A stretch of 64,000 nt of DNA, from assembly GCA_950295325.1 (NCBI GenBank), contig OX485806.1, positions 25,174,001 through 25,238,000 on the forward strand, given 5' to 3'. Source of the stretch: Polytrichum commune (lineage: Eukaryota > Streptophyta > Polytrichopsida > Polytrichales > Polytrichaceae). This document shows, piece after piece, positions 47,253-58,476 of the stretch. Made by a program: the position numbers and the translations under genes. Position 1 is the first letter of the stretch. The number at the start of each line of letters is the position of its first letter. Below the pieces are notes generated by a model. That model saw only the letters and a list, made by a program, of their open reading frames with translations. It did no database searches and was not told where the DNA came from.

Positions 47253-48999
47253 CCTGGGGCTAAGATAATAAGGTAAGGTATGTTAAGACACCACTGTCAA
47301 CAACGATTGGGTGTGAGTAGATCCAACTCCGTCGTCATAGATATTATTTTTGAACTACAGTCATGTTATTTCAAAAGTATCAATAAATCTATATAAATCT
47401 ATATATCTATACCTATACCTATATATCTATACCTATATATATCTATACCTATGAGAGTAGAAGGTTAATAAATGAGGATTGATTATCTTGTTGTTGTGTT
47501 CTTTGGTTCTTAGAGTTTTATCCATCTCATTTTCTCATCGTTTTGAACATGTTATTATCACAAAGCTCTAACCAACGTAGTAGTTGTTGTTGTGGTGGAT
47601 ATTTGTTTAGTGGTTTTTTGTTTAGATGTTGTGAGGTGGAAGAGAGAAAGGTGTGTTCACTACGAGGATCGTGATCCACGAAAACAACAATATATAGAGT
47701 AATCATTAGGTTGCACCAACCTATTCCGTGAGTCACACAGAGCTAAGTTTTCATAGCACTTGTCTTTTACGATGATTGTGATTGCATTGGTATTAGCTAG
47801 AACTTGTATGTCTTTGAGTGAAGTGATGGTTGTAAAATCCCTCAAACTTGTCACATGGTAATGCCTTGGTTATAATATATGCAAGCTAATGATATATGAA
47901 AACGTAGGCAGTTTCAATTTCTCCATCCTTAGACTTCTCTCAAATGAAAATACAATATGTCTTGAAACAAATGGTCTCGCAAAATCTTTTATTAAAATAT
48001 TGTAGTTAATGATTGATTAGTACTCATGAAAATCAAGCTTCCTATTTTAGCATGAAGTTACTCTATCATTCATACAAGAACATTGGTTGGTTTAAGACCC
48101 ACCACAATAGTCTAGTCAAGGACGAAGCGTAAAACACCTAAGGATTTTTTTGGTGGTAAGGTGTTTGTACTAATTTCTCCCCCACATAGAACCAAGTTGG
48201 GTCGTCAACACAGAGAAGAGATATATGTTGTGGTCAATCATCTAGCATTTTTTTAATTACCTCTTCTAATTAACATGAATGTTGGTGTTGACATCATATA
48301 CAAAGGTGATTATTCTAAATATATAAATATATAAATTTTATTTTATTTTATTTTATTTAAATCTGGCCAAAGACATACCAAGACTTGAAGAAGTTTTACA
48401 ACAATGACAAAACTTGTATGTGAAGTTGAAAAGGCTCACAATAGGTATGTGGCCGAGTTGTCATTGAATTGCCTCATAAATTTTCTTGTACCATTAGCAA
48501 TTGCAAATAATGAAAAATTTGAGTTTCATAATTTTTTCATAATTGGAATAAAGATGCAAAAGAGGTGAGGCAACACACCAAATTGATAAAAATATGGGTT
48601 GCTCTCGAGATTATTTGCACTTATAGCATGGAAGTGCATATGTGGCTTCCTTAGCAACCTCGCTACTAGGGAGATAGATAAATATAAACGTTGGCTCCTA
48701 ATGGAGCAAGAATGAATAATGAGTCTCATTTACATGCATGCTACCAATGACAGAGTAATATGATAGTGAGGCGAGGTCGTGGTACTAAGTTTCGTGGAAG
48801 GTGTTGGTTGCCACATAATTGCAATTCTTGAGAATCTGCTTTTAGGGGACTTTGTGGTCATTCCCTTGTCGGTTATTATTAAAACTGGTTCATTTTAAGA
48901 GTACTATAGTGTTTGGAGAGGTCTAATTCGGATTAGGAAAGGGAATGAAAAATGCTCGCTTCGTAATGTAGTTTCAAATGCAATATTTTTGGGATTATA
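47253..48999. other. Gene-free AT-rich spacer with microsatellites
   Basis: TATACCTA/TATATC microsatellite near 47,386-47,455; ATTTT repeats near 48,336-48,359. No gene recognised. Confidence 0.5.
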
Positions 49000-50525
49000 A
49001 TGAGGCTAAACATAATCTCTCATATTCTTTGGGCCATGGAAATGAATGAGGGTTGGCTAATCAAGGAGCTCTCACATGCACGAGGCAAGATTTTTCTCGA
49101 CTTTCGCCCCCACATCTTTCTTGTCTCCATGTCTTCTTTTCATTTTGTTCTCAACCGTAAGATAATCTTTGGACATGTTGACTTGATTTTATTGAGATTC
49201 TTCTAAGAGTAGGACTATCCTTGGACTCTTGCCATGAAAGCAACTTAGTGAGAGGTTCGGCACTCGATCAAGGAGGGATGTTAGGGCCATGAGGTTTTGG
49301 GTCCAATGCCCATACAATCCACCCTCGATATGTGTTACCTCGATGTGTGTTACCTCAATGTGTGTTACCCCGACAAGTGTTAAAATCGCCTATGTGTTAA
49401 GGAAAATTGCACTCCCCAAAAGCAATCCAAAAAGCACACTAGTAAGTGGTAATTGTTAAATGTTAAGCCAACTTATAAAAATTATGCTCCCCTCTTCATT
49501 AAATTCACCTTTATAAGTGGTCATTTGGATGAAAGTAAGGCTATGAAATTTTATAACTTGAATGAAATTGAATTAGGTCCATCATGTATTGGACTTCTCC
49601 AAAGAATGAAACTAGACCCACAATGAATGCACATGAGTTCATCAAATTTGAATTGGAATTTAATACAAACAATACATACATATATATTGAGAGGAAATTA
49701 TAGGCATGCTTGATGAAATTGATGATGCAATTGATAATGAACACATTGAAGAAGTTGAAGAAGTTGATAGAAAATAGAGTAGGCTTTAGGGATGTTGAAA
49801 GTGCATTAGTGACTTTGGAACAATTTTTGAAACAAAAACTTAATGATGTTACATATCTCATCGATAGCAATTGAACACTTCAGAAGGAAATAAGATGTTG
49901 GCATGCACAAGAATCTCATCAGACTACCTTAGATTATTTCTTCCATTACATTTAGATACATCCATATCTTGGTGTATTTTTAACATTTATTTATATAATT
50001 GTTATTTTTTAAAATTCCAATGTCACATAAGTGTTATTCATGTGAGTGTTACAAATTGTTTATGCTACCCAATGAGCGTTAAAATGTTAACACCACATAA
50101 GTGTTACATGTGTCCTTGCTCTGAAGCGTTAACAAATATCAAGGATAGACTGTAATCTCAATTTTTGGCTAAGTTATGAAGAGCTTAGTAACTAGAAGGT
50201 TGTTACTGGCCCGCTTTGTTTGTCACAAAAATCCTTATACCCAAGAAGGTTAAAATTGGTTTGTAACTAGATGCCGGTTATAAAAGGACATAAGTAAGGG
50301 TTGTAATAATGTAATCGGATGTTCTAACCAAAAGCTAAGTCATGGAAAGAAGCTTGTAAGAAAGAAGAAAAAGAAGAAAAGCAACGTCTGGGTTTCTTTT
50401 ACCCTGACGTGAATGGGAGTCCGTTCCTCTTTACCGTGATCATATTTGACCAAGCGTCATTGTAAGGGGTACTTCCTCCCTCTCAAGAGGTGAGCTCCTT
50501 TAGTTTTACTCACTGGTTCAATCCC
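49000..50525 (+). repeat. LTR-like block; inverted relative of 54,000-55,240
   Basis: 49,018-49,310 ('ttgggccatggaaatgaatg' etc.) and 50,165-50,205 ('ggctaagttatgaagagctt', 'agtaactaga') are inverted copies of 54,870-55,240. Between them run many GTGTTA words. A 'ggttataaaaggacat' TATA-like word near 50,276 and a downstream leader resembling an LTR U5 suggest a solo LTR or its relative. No coding domain was found, apart from a short acidic plus-strand frame near 49,690-49,780. Confidence 0.45.
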
Positions 50526-50531
50526 TAACCT

Positions 50532-53500
50532 CTAGGGGGGATCAACGGGGGGTTGTTTGTTGTCCAGTTTTCTTTTATTTAATATCAAGAATGTGAGGTA
50601 TTTAATGGCAATTTGGTGTATTTGTTTCATAAGTGTTTTGATTTCTCTTTTAGGTATTTTAAGGTTTTCTAGTTCTTTAATTGGTTGTTCATGGATAAAC
50701 CCTCTAACTCCGGCTGTGATTGTGATGAGTGGGTTAACTTGCCACCCAACCGTTCTAAGTGTTTGAATGAGTGGGTTGTATTTCTCGGTTTTTTCCTTGT
50801 GTGCGGTATTTGGGAATTTGTCATGACAGTATGTGAATTCAATGAATTGTATGACGTTTGGTGGGGTTGGCGTTAGGGGAGGTTGGCGTTAGAGGAGGTT
50901 GGCTTTCAGGGGAGGCACCTAGTACGCATAGTATGTATGGTTTGAGCCTGGCTAGGCATGTGCATGGTGTGGTATGGCATGAGCATCGGAGTAGCCATGT
51001 TGGGATTGTGTTGTCTTGTGGTCTGAGGTTTTGGTTACTTGCATTTATAAGGGTGTAGCATCTTGTATGTCTGCTTGATTGTAATGTACATACGATTTGG
51101 TGTACTGCTTTATTATGTCGTGCTATACGCAATCCCTTTAAGTGTTGGTTTGAGCATGTAGAGAGTATGTGTGGCCATGTATCTAAGGCCTTATATATGG
51201 CTGGGGATTCGCGGCACTCAAGTAAAATCATCCATCCAAGATATCGTGGATGAAGTGGCTCCAATAAAAAAAGCCCCCCTATGGGGTTGAGGGCCGATTC
51301 ATTCGAATGTGACGTCACTAGACTAATTCGGGGCCTTTGACTCTATTTCCGGAATCAAATTGCCCAAAAATAGCCATTTAGATGATTCCTGTGTTTTTTT
51401 CATCCGCACGGATGATTTTACTTGAGTGCCACGAATCCCCGGCCCCTTATATATTAGGGCATAGTGTACAGTTTGGGTTTGGGTATATGTTGGACCAAAA
51501 TATATGTTTACGATGGTTACCCATGTATTGGGCGTATCAGAATTTTAGGGTTTGTGTGATTTGGGCGTCTGTTATTCCGGGGTTTTTCCATAATTGGTTG
51601 GAAAGTTTAGGGTTGATTTGGTCGTTGGATGTCCATTTATCTATGTATGCGAATTTGGATTGGGCCCACTTTAATTCTTAGTTTTTGTGTTCTTTGTTAA
51701 CGTATGTTTGTAGGTTTCGTATGGCACCCGTGTGTGTACCAGTTGGGACCCTATTAAGCTAGTATGGTGTGGTATGGGCCGTATGTATCCTAGGGGTATT
51801 GGTGGGTTTGTCTAGGAGGGCTCCATTGTTTGCTAGTTGGTCCGCAATTTCATTTCCTATTATTCATGTGTGTGCCCTGGTTTTTTGGATTGTGATTTTG
51901 TGTGTGGACCATGTTATGTGGTTGACTATAGCGGAAATGAGTAGTTTATCCGGGTGGTTGTGTTGGGATGATGGATGTCGTATATGGTTATGTATTAGAT
52001 ACATATTGTTAAGGTTGTTTGTAAAGATGTGTGTATCTTGTGTGTGTTGTTGTGTTTCTTGAACTGCTATGAGGAGGGCGTTTAGTTCAGCTCTGAGGAT
52101 ATTTTGTAGGCCTGGGAGTCTTTGTGCGATTCAAAGGTTGTTGGCGGGGCAATATACACCTAAGCCAGTTGTGTTCCTGACGCCGTTCTTGTTTTGGGGG
52201 ATAAATGATCCATCGGTGTATATGCATTGTTGGGGTTTGAATTTAAGGGGGTGGATGTGGTATAGTTATATTGGTAGTTGTTGTGTTGAGTGGGTGCTTT
52301 CCTAGTGTTCATATATTGGGGCTTTATGCCATGCGTGTGATAGTTTCATTTTTTTCTTAGAGGGGGTAGTTTGTTGTGGATGTATTTTGGCTTGGGTGTT
52401 ATAAAGCTCAAGTATGTTGGCTGTGAATGTGTTGGGTGTTGTAGATTTACCTAGGGAGGGGTTTTGTATGCAAATTATGGTGGTGTATTGGTTTTCTAGT
52501 TGGTGTAGATATTTTGGCCATTCCGTTGTAGGGTCGTATTGTATGGTGTTGGGCGGTATGGTTGCTATTATGTGTACTTCTGCATGTGTCATTGGGAGGG
52601 GGTTTTCTTTATGATTGATTATGATGATGGTTGTGGTATTGTGGTCTTCTTGGGTGGCCATGCGGGGCCCAATGGATGGATGCCGTGGTAGTTTTGAGGT
52701 CTGGAGGGTGGGCCAGGCCATTACCTTTCCATTTTGATGAGTGTGCGAGCCCCGTCGAGCCAAATATTATGTCTCTATTGTGTGGGGAGTTGTATTGGGT
52801 AAGTGTTATTGGGCATGTAAGGGGTGAGGAGTAGTATCAATGTGTAATATTATATGTTTCTATTAGGGCTTGAAGGGTGGAAGGGTGGAGGGTTTGATGG
52901 TTATTATGTGGGTTGTGTTTTTTGGTTTTCTTTTTGGGAGGATTGTAATATATCTTTGGGTTAGCCATAGTATTTCGGTGGCAAAGTCTTGTGGTGGGGG
53001 GTTTAGGAAGTGGGTCATAGGGTGCTTTTGGTTTTTGTTATATCTTTCCCATAGCCATTGTAGTCTTGTAAGTGGCATGGTTAGGATGAATGCTCCCGTT
53101 TGGTCGTATATGTTGGATTCCGTTCCGTGTATTTGTATAGTGGGTTTGTTAACGATGATATCTTTGTTTGGGTTACATTCTTTAGTGTTTAATATGAGGT
53201 TTGTGGCTATGATGGGTGGGCGAATGAATCTTCGGTCTCGGGATTGTGAGAAGTTTATGCATGAGTTGTATGTGGCTAGAGTGTTGGTTTTGAGTTGGCT
53301 TAATTTGTAGGAATTCGTGAAGTATGAATATATTGTGGTCTAGGGTAATATTATCATGGTGAAGGAGTATTGATGCTTCCACCCATTTTGCCGTGTTAAT
53401 TGGGTGGTTATTCCATTGACATAGGAAGTGTTGTTTTATGGCTTTGGCTCCCCATTTGTCTTTATGAGTTGTTGTTTTGGCGGTTGTTATGGCTTGGATT

Positions 53501-53691
53501 GGTCTTCCGTATATAGGGTCCATTTGATTGTTGGTGTTTGTGGGTGGGGTGTAGGCACACAAGGCAATGGTGCTTATGAGCACCCATGTTATAGAGAAGG
53601 GTGAAACCCTAGTGTTGGTGGTGCATAATGGTGTTGATGCTCTTTCTTCTCCTTCATCTCCTAGATCTAGATCTATTTTCCTTTTCTTCAC
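50532..53691 (-). pseudogene. Copy 1: chromodomain-like, methyltransferase-like, RNase H, endonuclease-like retroelement gene (decayed)
   Basis: Reading 5' to 3' on the minus strand: a 169-codon N-terminal frame (53,691-53,182) contains FLCQWNNHPINTAKWVEASI, resembling the W-K-G-x-P...T-W-E core of chromodomains. Near 52,990-52,900 it reads DFATEILWLTQRY; near 52,830-52,730 SSPLTCPITLTQYNSP, FGSTGLAHSSKWKGNGLAHP and a second P. RNase H follows (52,235-51,800): YTDGSFIP, RAELNAL, then FTNN where Asp is expected, and GNEIADQLA. A Cys/His segment (RHNKAV; CSCHTTPCTC) and a terminal GWQVNPLITITAGVRG (about 50,745) close the gene, stop at 50,534-50,532. Several frameshifts and stops interrupt it, and a MITE sits at 51,199-51,444. 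The order is identical to the better copy at 60,419. No reverse transcriptase motif was found. Confidence 0.6.
51199..51444. mobile_element. Mutator-like MITE inserted in copy 1
   Basis: Ends GGCTGGGGATTCGCGGCACT and, inward from the right, GGCCGGGGATTCGTGGCACT; similarity continues through 'caagtaaaatcatcc' (35 bp, two mismatches). It is flanked by the direct repeat CCTTATATAT (51,189-51,198 and 51,445-51,454), ten bp as expected for Mutator-type insertions. 246 bp, non-coding. Confidence 0.88.
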
Positions 53692-54000
53692 TCCTTTGTA
53701 GCGGCCATCTCCTTACAACTCACTAAGAGTCACCCGACTTGTCTGCTTCTGTTGTTGTTGTTTCTGCTGTTTCTAGTCACTAACTTTTACACTACACACG
53801 GTTGTAGTCGGCCGGTCCTTCCCGCTCTCCCTTGTTGTTTGTCTGTCTATCTGCCTATCTATGAGTCATTTCTCGCTAAACTATGCACTACTGTTGCTGC
53901 TACGGCACATTTCTTTGCTGATCAATGTGATATCCCTCATTCCTAACTTAGTTATGGTCCATGCAATCACAAACAAGGCAAGACACCAATAGAATCGGTG
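53692..54000. other. Upstream flank of copy 1, no gene recognised
   Basis: GC content falls again. The plus-strand frame at 53,752-53,946 is featureless. Confidence 0.4.
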
Positions 54001-55240
54001 ACACTAAAGACAGTGCTCATCCGAAGCTTGTAACATAAATGTTGTAAGTTGCTAAATATTTGGCTCATTCATTGATTAATACAATTGCAACCCTACAAAG
54101 TTGTATGTTACTTGAGTGGTGAAGGGTAAGTATAAGGTCACGATCCTCAAGAGTTGGTGAAACATATTTATATTATACCCTAGTTAAAATCTTGTATTGT
54201 TGTATCATCATACACTATTTTGTAAGTGTTGATGGAACAAAATGGAGATGGTTACAATCAAGTTCAATGTTGCAAGTTATGTAACATCAAAAATCAAAAA
54301 ATGTATTGTAACATTGTACATGGAAGTCTAGAACAATCTTTCATTGAACACCTCTTTATAATTCAACCAAAACCAAATTTTGTAATATCCCAAATTACAT
54401 CTTGAAATGTAACCTTGTCTCAATGTTCCAACAATGTACATGGAATGTGAATATACAACCATTCAATCACACTCCTATTTATAGGCCATTCACAATTCAC
54501 AGATTTGAGGTTTGTAACTAAATACCTCATAGCCTTCTGAGCATGTAACAACCCTCTTATTGTAGAATTTATGACCTAACTTAATAAATAAAATAAACAA
54601 GTTACAACCTTCTAGTTACAATTTTATTTCTACAACTTCCTCAAAATTGAATAATTTACAACTTTGTAGTTACAACTTCATTTTTACAACTTCATCAAAA
54701 TTGAGCACATTACAACCTCAAGCTACAAGCTTCTTTGTACGACTTTGTGACTGCTTACACTCTTCGGTTATAAAACTGTAATCTTCATATTACAACTTAT
54801 AACTTTTACTTACAACCTTTTGTAATAACCTCTTGATTACAAGATTTTTTGAGACAACCAGATTTGGATAGTCACAATTCTCTAGTTACTAAGCTCTTCA
54901 TAACTTAGCCAAACGTTGAGGTTGTGGGGTGTGTAACCCAAGATCTCATGGCTTTGAAAGGTCTCCTTGATGGACTGACCAACCTTTCTCTAAGTTGCTT
55001 TCATGAGAAGACTTTGAGAAAAATATTTCTCTTAGGAAAATCTCAATGAAATCAAGTCAACCTGCCCAAAATAATCCTACAGTTTGAGAACCCAAAAAAA
55101 AATTGAGGTATGGAGACAAGAAAAAGGGCACACGAAAGTCAAGGAAAGTCCTACCCCATACATGTGAGAACTCCTCAATGAGCCAACCCCCATTCATCTC
55201 CATGGCCCAAATGATGTGAGGGGAACATTATCATTCATAA
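54001..55240 (-). repeat. LTR-like block with dense GTTGTAA words, inverted relative of 49,000-50,210
   Basis: 54,870-55,240 is an inverted copy of sequences at 49,018-49,310 and 50,165-50,205. From about 54,040 to 54,870 the words ttacaac or tgtaac recur every 15-60 bp. On the minus strand a 'cctataaataggagtgtga' TATA-like word lies near 54,490. A minus-strand solo LTR is the simplest reading, not proven. Confidence 0.45.
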
Positions 55241-55784
55241 GTTATTCATTAATGAGGTTGATACACATCTAAGTGGACACTTTTCTAAGATTGAAGCGTT
55301 TTTTATCAACATCTTGTCCTCGGCAATAATCTCACAACTCTCAGTAGGATCTATATGGTCATTTGTCTCAACATTGATTGGCTCAATTGACTCTGGAACC
55401 TGGTTCAATAACCTCAGAAACAATTGGAGCTGTGTGAACTACCGTATCAAGACCAACAGTCTCAACACAAGAAGAAACAGATGCTTGAAGCAAGCCAACT
55501 TCACTATCACACTGAAGATGCGGTGATAAGAGTAGGAACAGAAGCAGTATAGATTCCCTCAAAATAAACAAATTCTTTCACTATTTGCAGGTTCTTTCTC
55601 AGATACTCACCTTCCATAATTCAATTTACTCTATTTCCAGAACTCAATTTAGTTGTAGTAGTGGGAGTCTGAACAATCTCCATCTCCTCATGACTGCAAA
55701 TATCACTACAGTCTACCCCAATGTCAAGGGAACAAACATACCACAACCACATATGGAAACAACATTGACTATAAGCCATTTATA

Positions 55785-55811
55785 GTTTCCACAACCTCCC
55801 CTCGCATGAAA
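55785..55811 (-). repeat. 27-nt exact fragment of the RPF2 gene
   Basis: The plus-strand text GTTTCCACAACCTCCCCTCG plus CATGAAA is identical to 57,638-57,664 inside RPF2, in the same orientation. Flanks are only weakly similar. Confidence 0.7.
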
Positions 55812-55852
55812 CGATTATAAACGATATTGATTTTTTGAGATTGGGTATCAGT

Positions 55853-55903
55853 GTATGATGGCATCCCTCAATAGGCTGAGCCTATTGAGAGATGCCATCA
55901 TAC
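55853..55903. repeat. 51-bp near-perfect palindrome
   Basis: GTATGATGGCATCCCTCAAT followed by AGGCT is complemented by the next 26 bases with a single mismatch and a one-base centre, giving a 25-bp stem with essentially no loop. Confidence 0.85.
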
Positions 55904-56330
55904 AACTATAACCATCCTCATAAAAACTAATACCTATTACATAATTGGAGGTGTTGGATTGAAACTTTGGTCATGTGCACTGAATATGCGCTAGGAAGAG
56001 GATAATGATGTCACTTGCATCAACCATGAATCAAACATCAGATGGTAATGAACCATGTGCATAGAAGAGTAATTCAAAATCAATCGAATATGGCACAGGT
56101 GAGAAAAGCATCTTCTGCTTAGTATAAATTTTGTTTCTTTGCAAAACACTCATGATGTCTACTCCTGATGTTGGCTTAATAACTCTTGATCAGACGCATA
56201 TGTGTAAGTGATATATGACAAGACTTGTAGTCGCAACACAAAAAGACATGTGTAACAATGAGGTTGGAGTATGTACTTTAAAAAATTAGACATCATTGTA
56301 GGTTCAATAGTCAACTCTTATTGAGAAGGC

Positions 56331-56700
56331 TTACATGATCACTTGAAAGAGGCAGAGTATCTTCACTGTGAACTCTTACAACTTTTCCATTTGCTACTCC
56401 GATTCTAAATCTCAAAATGACAATCTTCGTGATTTGCATTTGCTAACTGAATGTGACAATTCCCATGCCGATGGAACGGCCAGGAATCCAGGAATGTCAA
56501 CGGAGTTGGATTATCTTGGTTTTCCTACCAAAGCCCCTGACTGCTTTGCACTCAACACACTATCCGCATGAGTCACAGACCTGCCTGGTTTCAGTGCATC
56601 TATCTCACAACAAGGAGTGAACGATCTTCCCTCAGTGAATCGAGATAAACTAGAAAGTCTCAGCTACGTACAAATTAGGATGACTGGGGGTTAGAATCAA
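56331..56700 (+). pseudogene. Possible exon remnant of unknown protein
   Basis: The plus strand reads DSKSQNDNLRDLHLLTECDN, then STELDYLGFPTKAPDC, one TGA at about 56,569, then GFSASISQQGVNDLPSV and onwards in the same frame to 56,692. Hydrophilic composition and frame continuity across a single stop suggest former coding sequence. No homologue is recognised. Confidence 0.3.
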
Positions 56701-57147
56701 CACGGAAGCACAACCACTAATCTTCACCATTGCAAATGAACCAGAGATTAAAGAAAAATTTTGGGGAATAAAATGATAAAATTTGAGCCACAGAATGATG
56801 ACGAACATCTGTGAAGCTTTTTAAGCACTTTACATGTACAGAGTTAAACCATACTCCGCAGACTCTGATGTAGACCTCAAGTGCAGTTACAATTTTAACC
56901 ATGTAGCTGCTAATAATTGTTTCCTGCTCCTTCGTATACATTCAAATTATGCATATTTTGCAATTTTGAGGGAGTAAACTGAGTGCAAACTAGAAGGTGA
57001 TCTAAGAGATTAAGTGACCTAGAATCCGGTCATCAAACATACCAGAGTGGGAGCGCCTAGCAGACAGCTTGTAATGATCCTCCATCTTTCTTGATTCTAC
57101 TCTACAACCGGCAAAAATGTACCTAAACCCTGAAAAAAAAATTCTCA

Positions 57148-58173
57148 TTACTCCGACACCACACCATTGCTCTTTAGCTTCTTCTTGGGAGAAGCGTTCT
57201 CTTGTTCTCCCATAACCACATCACCATCACCACCTCCTCCACCTTTCTCGCTGTTATCTTGCTTGGCAACAGCTCTGGCAGCAGCTTTCTCTCTCCTTTC
57301 GCGCTTCAAACCCTTCATCTTTGTCAAAGCCATCTCACCCACTTCCTGGGATGGCACATACATGCGTCCAACCTTTCCAGCCAAAGAGTCTGTACTCACA
57401 TTCTTAATTTTCTTCTTTGTAGTCTTGGGTGCAGTCCTCATAGCTTCCTTTCTCAAATCTGCACTAGGTTCACGGTTTCTCCTGATTACCATATCCATAC
57501 ATGGACCTGCTTCGACAAGCTCAACCCTGGGGACCTTGGTACCAGACTTCTTAAACCGAGTGGCACAGTGCTTGAAGATAACCTTATCTCCAGATGCAAT
57601 ACACAGATAAACTCGGTCTAGACCTTGTAAATTGATGGTTTCCACAACCTCCCCTCGCATGAAATCGATAATGAGCTCCTTAAAGTGTCGGAACTTAGAG
57701 TCAGTTTCGAACTTCTCGCCTAAAAATGCAAAACATGGTTTCGACCCTGGTTGAGGTGACGCTTTCTTTCCTCCACCGAGGGACTCTATGGACTTATAGT
57801 TCTCAATCCCAACCTCAATCATGTCGAACACATGGTGATCAAACATCCGCCCGAACACGAGGTTGTTAGGTCTCTTCTTTGAGTGCGATCCGAAACCAAA
57901 CAAACTACAATCCGTTTTCTGCGACAGAAACTCGAGCGAAGTCTCACCCCCACCCTCGAACGGCCGGATAGCATCATTCTTCTTCGTGTACTTGATCGCC
58001 TTGCCCCCGTCCTTCCGCAGATGGAAGAAGTCGGCTAGAGTTTGCTTAACGCATGCGCTAGTCTTCGTCCCGTGAAGCAGCAATAACTTTTTGGCGTTCT
58101 CGTCGAGCTTCGGGGCCCGTTTCTCTAGCTCCCGCTTCACCCTCTTGGTCTTCGGCTTCACGATACGAAGCAT
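57148..58173 (-). CDS. RPF2: Ribosome production factor 2 homologue, Brix domain
   Basis: An intact single-exon frame of 341 residues from the Met at 58,173 (MLRIVKPKTKRVKRELEKRA); an upstream in-frame ATG at 58,257 would add 28 residues unlike the family. RPF2 with RRS1 brings the 5S RNP (5S rRNA, uL5, uL18) into the nucleolar pre-60S particle. Visible family marks are the KRELEKRAPK start, TSACVKQTLADFFHLRK, RPFEGGGETSLEFLSQKTDC and GSHSKKRPNNLVFGRMFDHH (the most conserved Brix segment). MIEVGIENY, LIIDFMRGE, KSGTKVPRVELVEAGPCMD and a KMKGLKRERREK tail follow. Length fits the family. The Lys-rich tail fits nucleolar targeting. The frame is undamaged, so it is probably functional. A 27-nt piece of it recurs at 55,785. 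Confidence 0.95.
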   Translation of the reverse strand: MLRIVKPKTKRVKRELEKRAPKLDENAKKLLLLHGTKTSACVKQTLADFFHLRKDGGKAIKYTKKNDAIRPFEGGGETSLEFLSQKTDCSLFGFGSHSKKRPNNLVFGRMFDHHVFDMIEVGIENYKSIESLGGGKKASPQPGSKPCFAFLGEKFETDSKFRHFKELIIDFMRGEVVETINLQGLDRVYLCIASGDKVIFKHCATRFKKSGTKVPRVELVEAGPCMDMVIRRNREPSADLRKEAMRTAPKTTKKKIKNVSTDSLAGKVGRMYVPSQEVGEMALTKMKGLKRERREKAAARAVAKQDNSEKGGGGGDGDVVMGEQENASPKKKLKSNGVVSE

Positions 58174-58440
58174 GGTGACAAACCCTTCCTTACAATCGCG
58201 CACTTCTGCTTTGAAGATTCGCAATACTACCACCCTTCGCAACAATGTTTGCAACACAAGACTTCAATTCAGACACACAAGTTGACCAAAGGCAACGTAG
58301 CCCGGCAGTCTCCAAGGAAGCGGAAAACCTAGGGTTTAAGCATTAGGGTTTAAGGAGCTCCACCAGAACGAACTCTACAACGAGCAAGAGTAAGGTTAGG
58401 GTTTCTGGCTTGTCTCAGTTATTATCGTCATTTTTATGCA
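58174..58440 (-). promoter_or_regulatory. RPF2 5' UTR and promoter region
   Basis: On the minus strand the sequence reads 'aaccctaa'-type words (about 58,328-58,356 and 58,397-58,404). These match the telo-box (AAACCCTAA), a known promoter element of plant ribosomal-protein and ribosome-biogenesis genes, usually close to the start site. Confidence 0.55.
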
Positions 58441-58476
58441 GAAAAATGATAATAGTCATTTTGGAAGAATAAAGTA

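Larger units (their letters stand above)
55241..56330 (-). other. Degraded coding-like DNA, unknown
   Basis: On the minus strand, segments such as DSEVGLLQASVSSCVETVGL (near 55,480) and VPESIEPINVETNDHIDPTE (near 55,390) look like a disordered acidic protein broken by frameshifts. No family is recognised. The stretch also holds an RPF2-derived fragment and a hairpin, listed separately. Confidence 0.3.

Noticed and set aside
51769-52305. Hydrophobic plus-strand frames in the copy 1 region
   Set aside because: Antisense to the RNase H domain. GT-rich antisense of an AC-rich gene gives Val/Leu/Cys/Trp-rich frames by composition alone.
57148-57621. Plus-strand frames of 139 and 147 codons over RPF2
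   Set aside because: Antisense shadows of the RPF2 C-terminal region.
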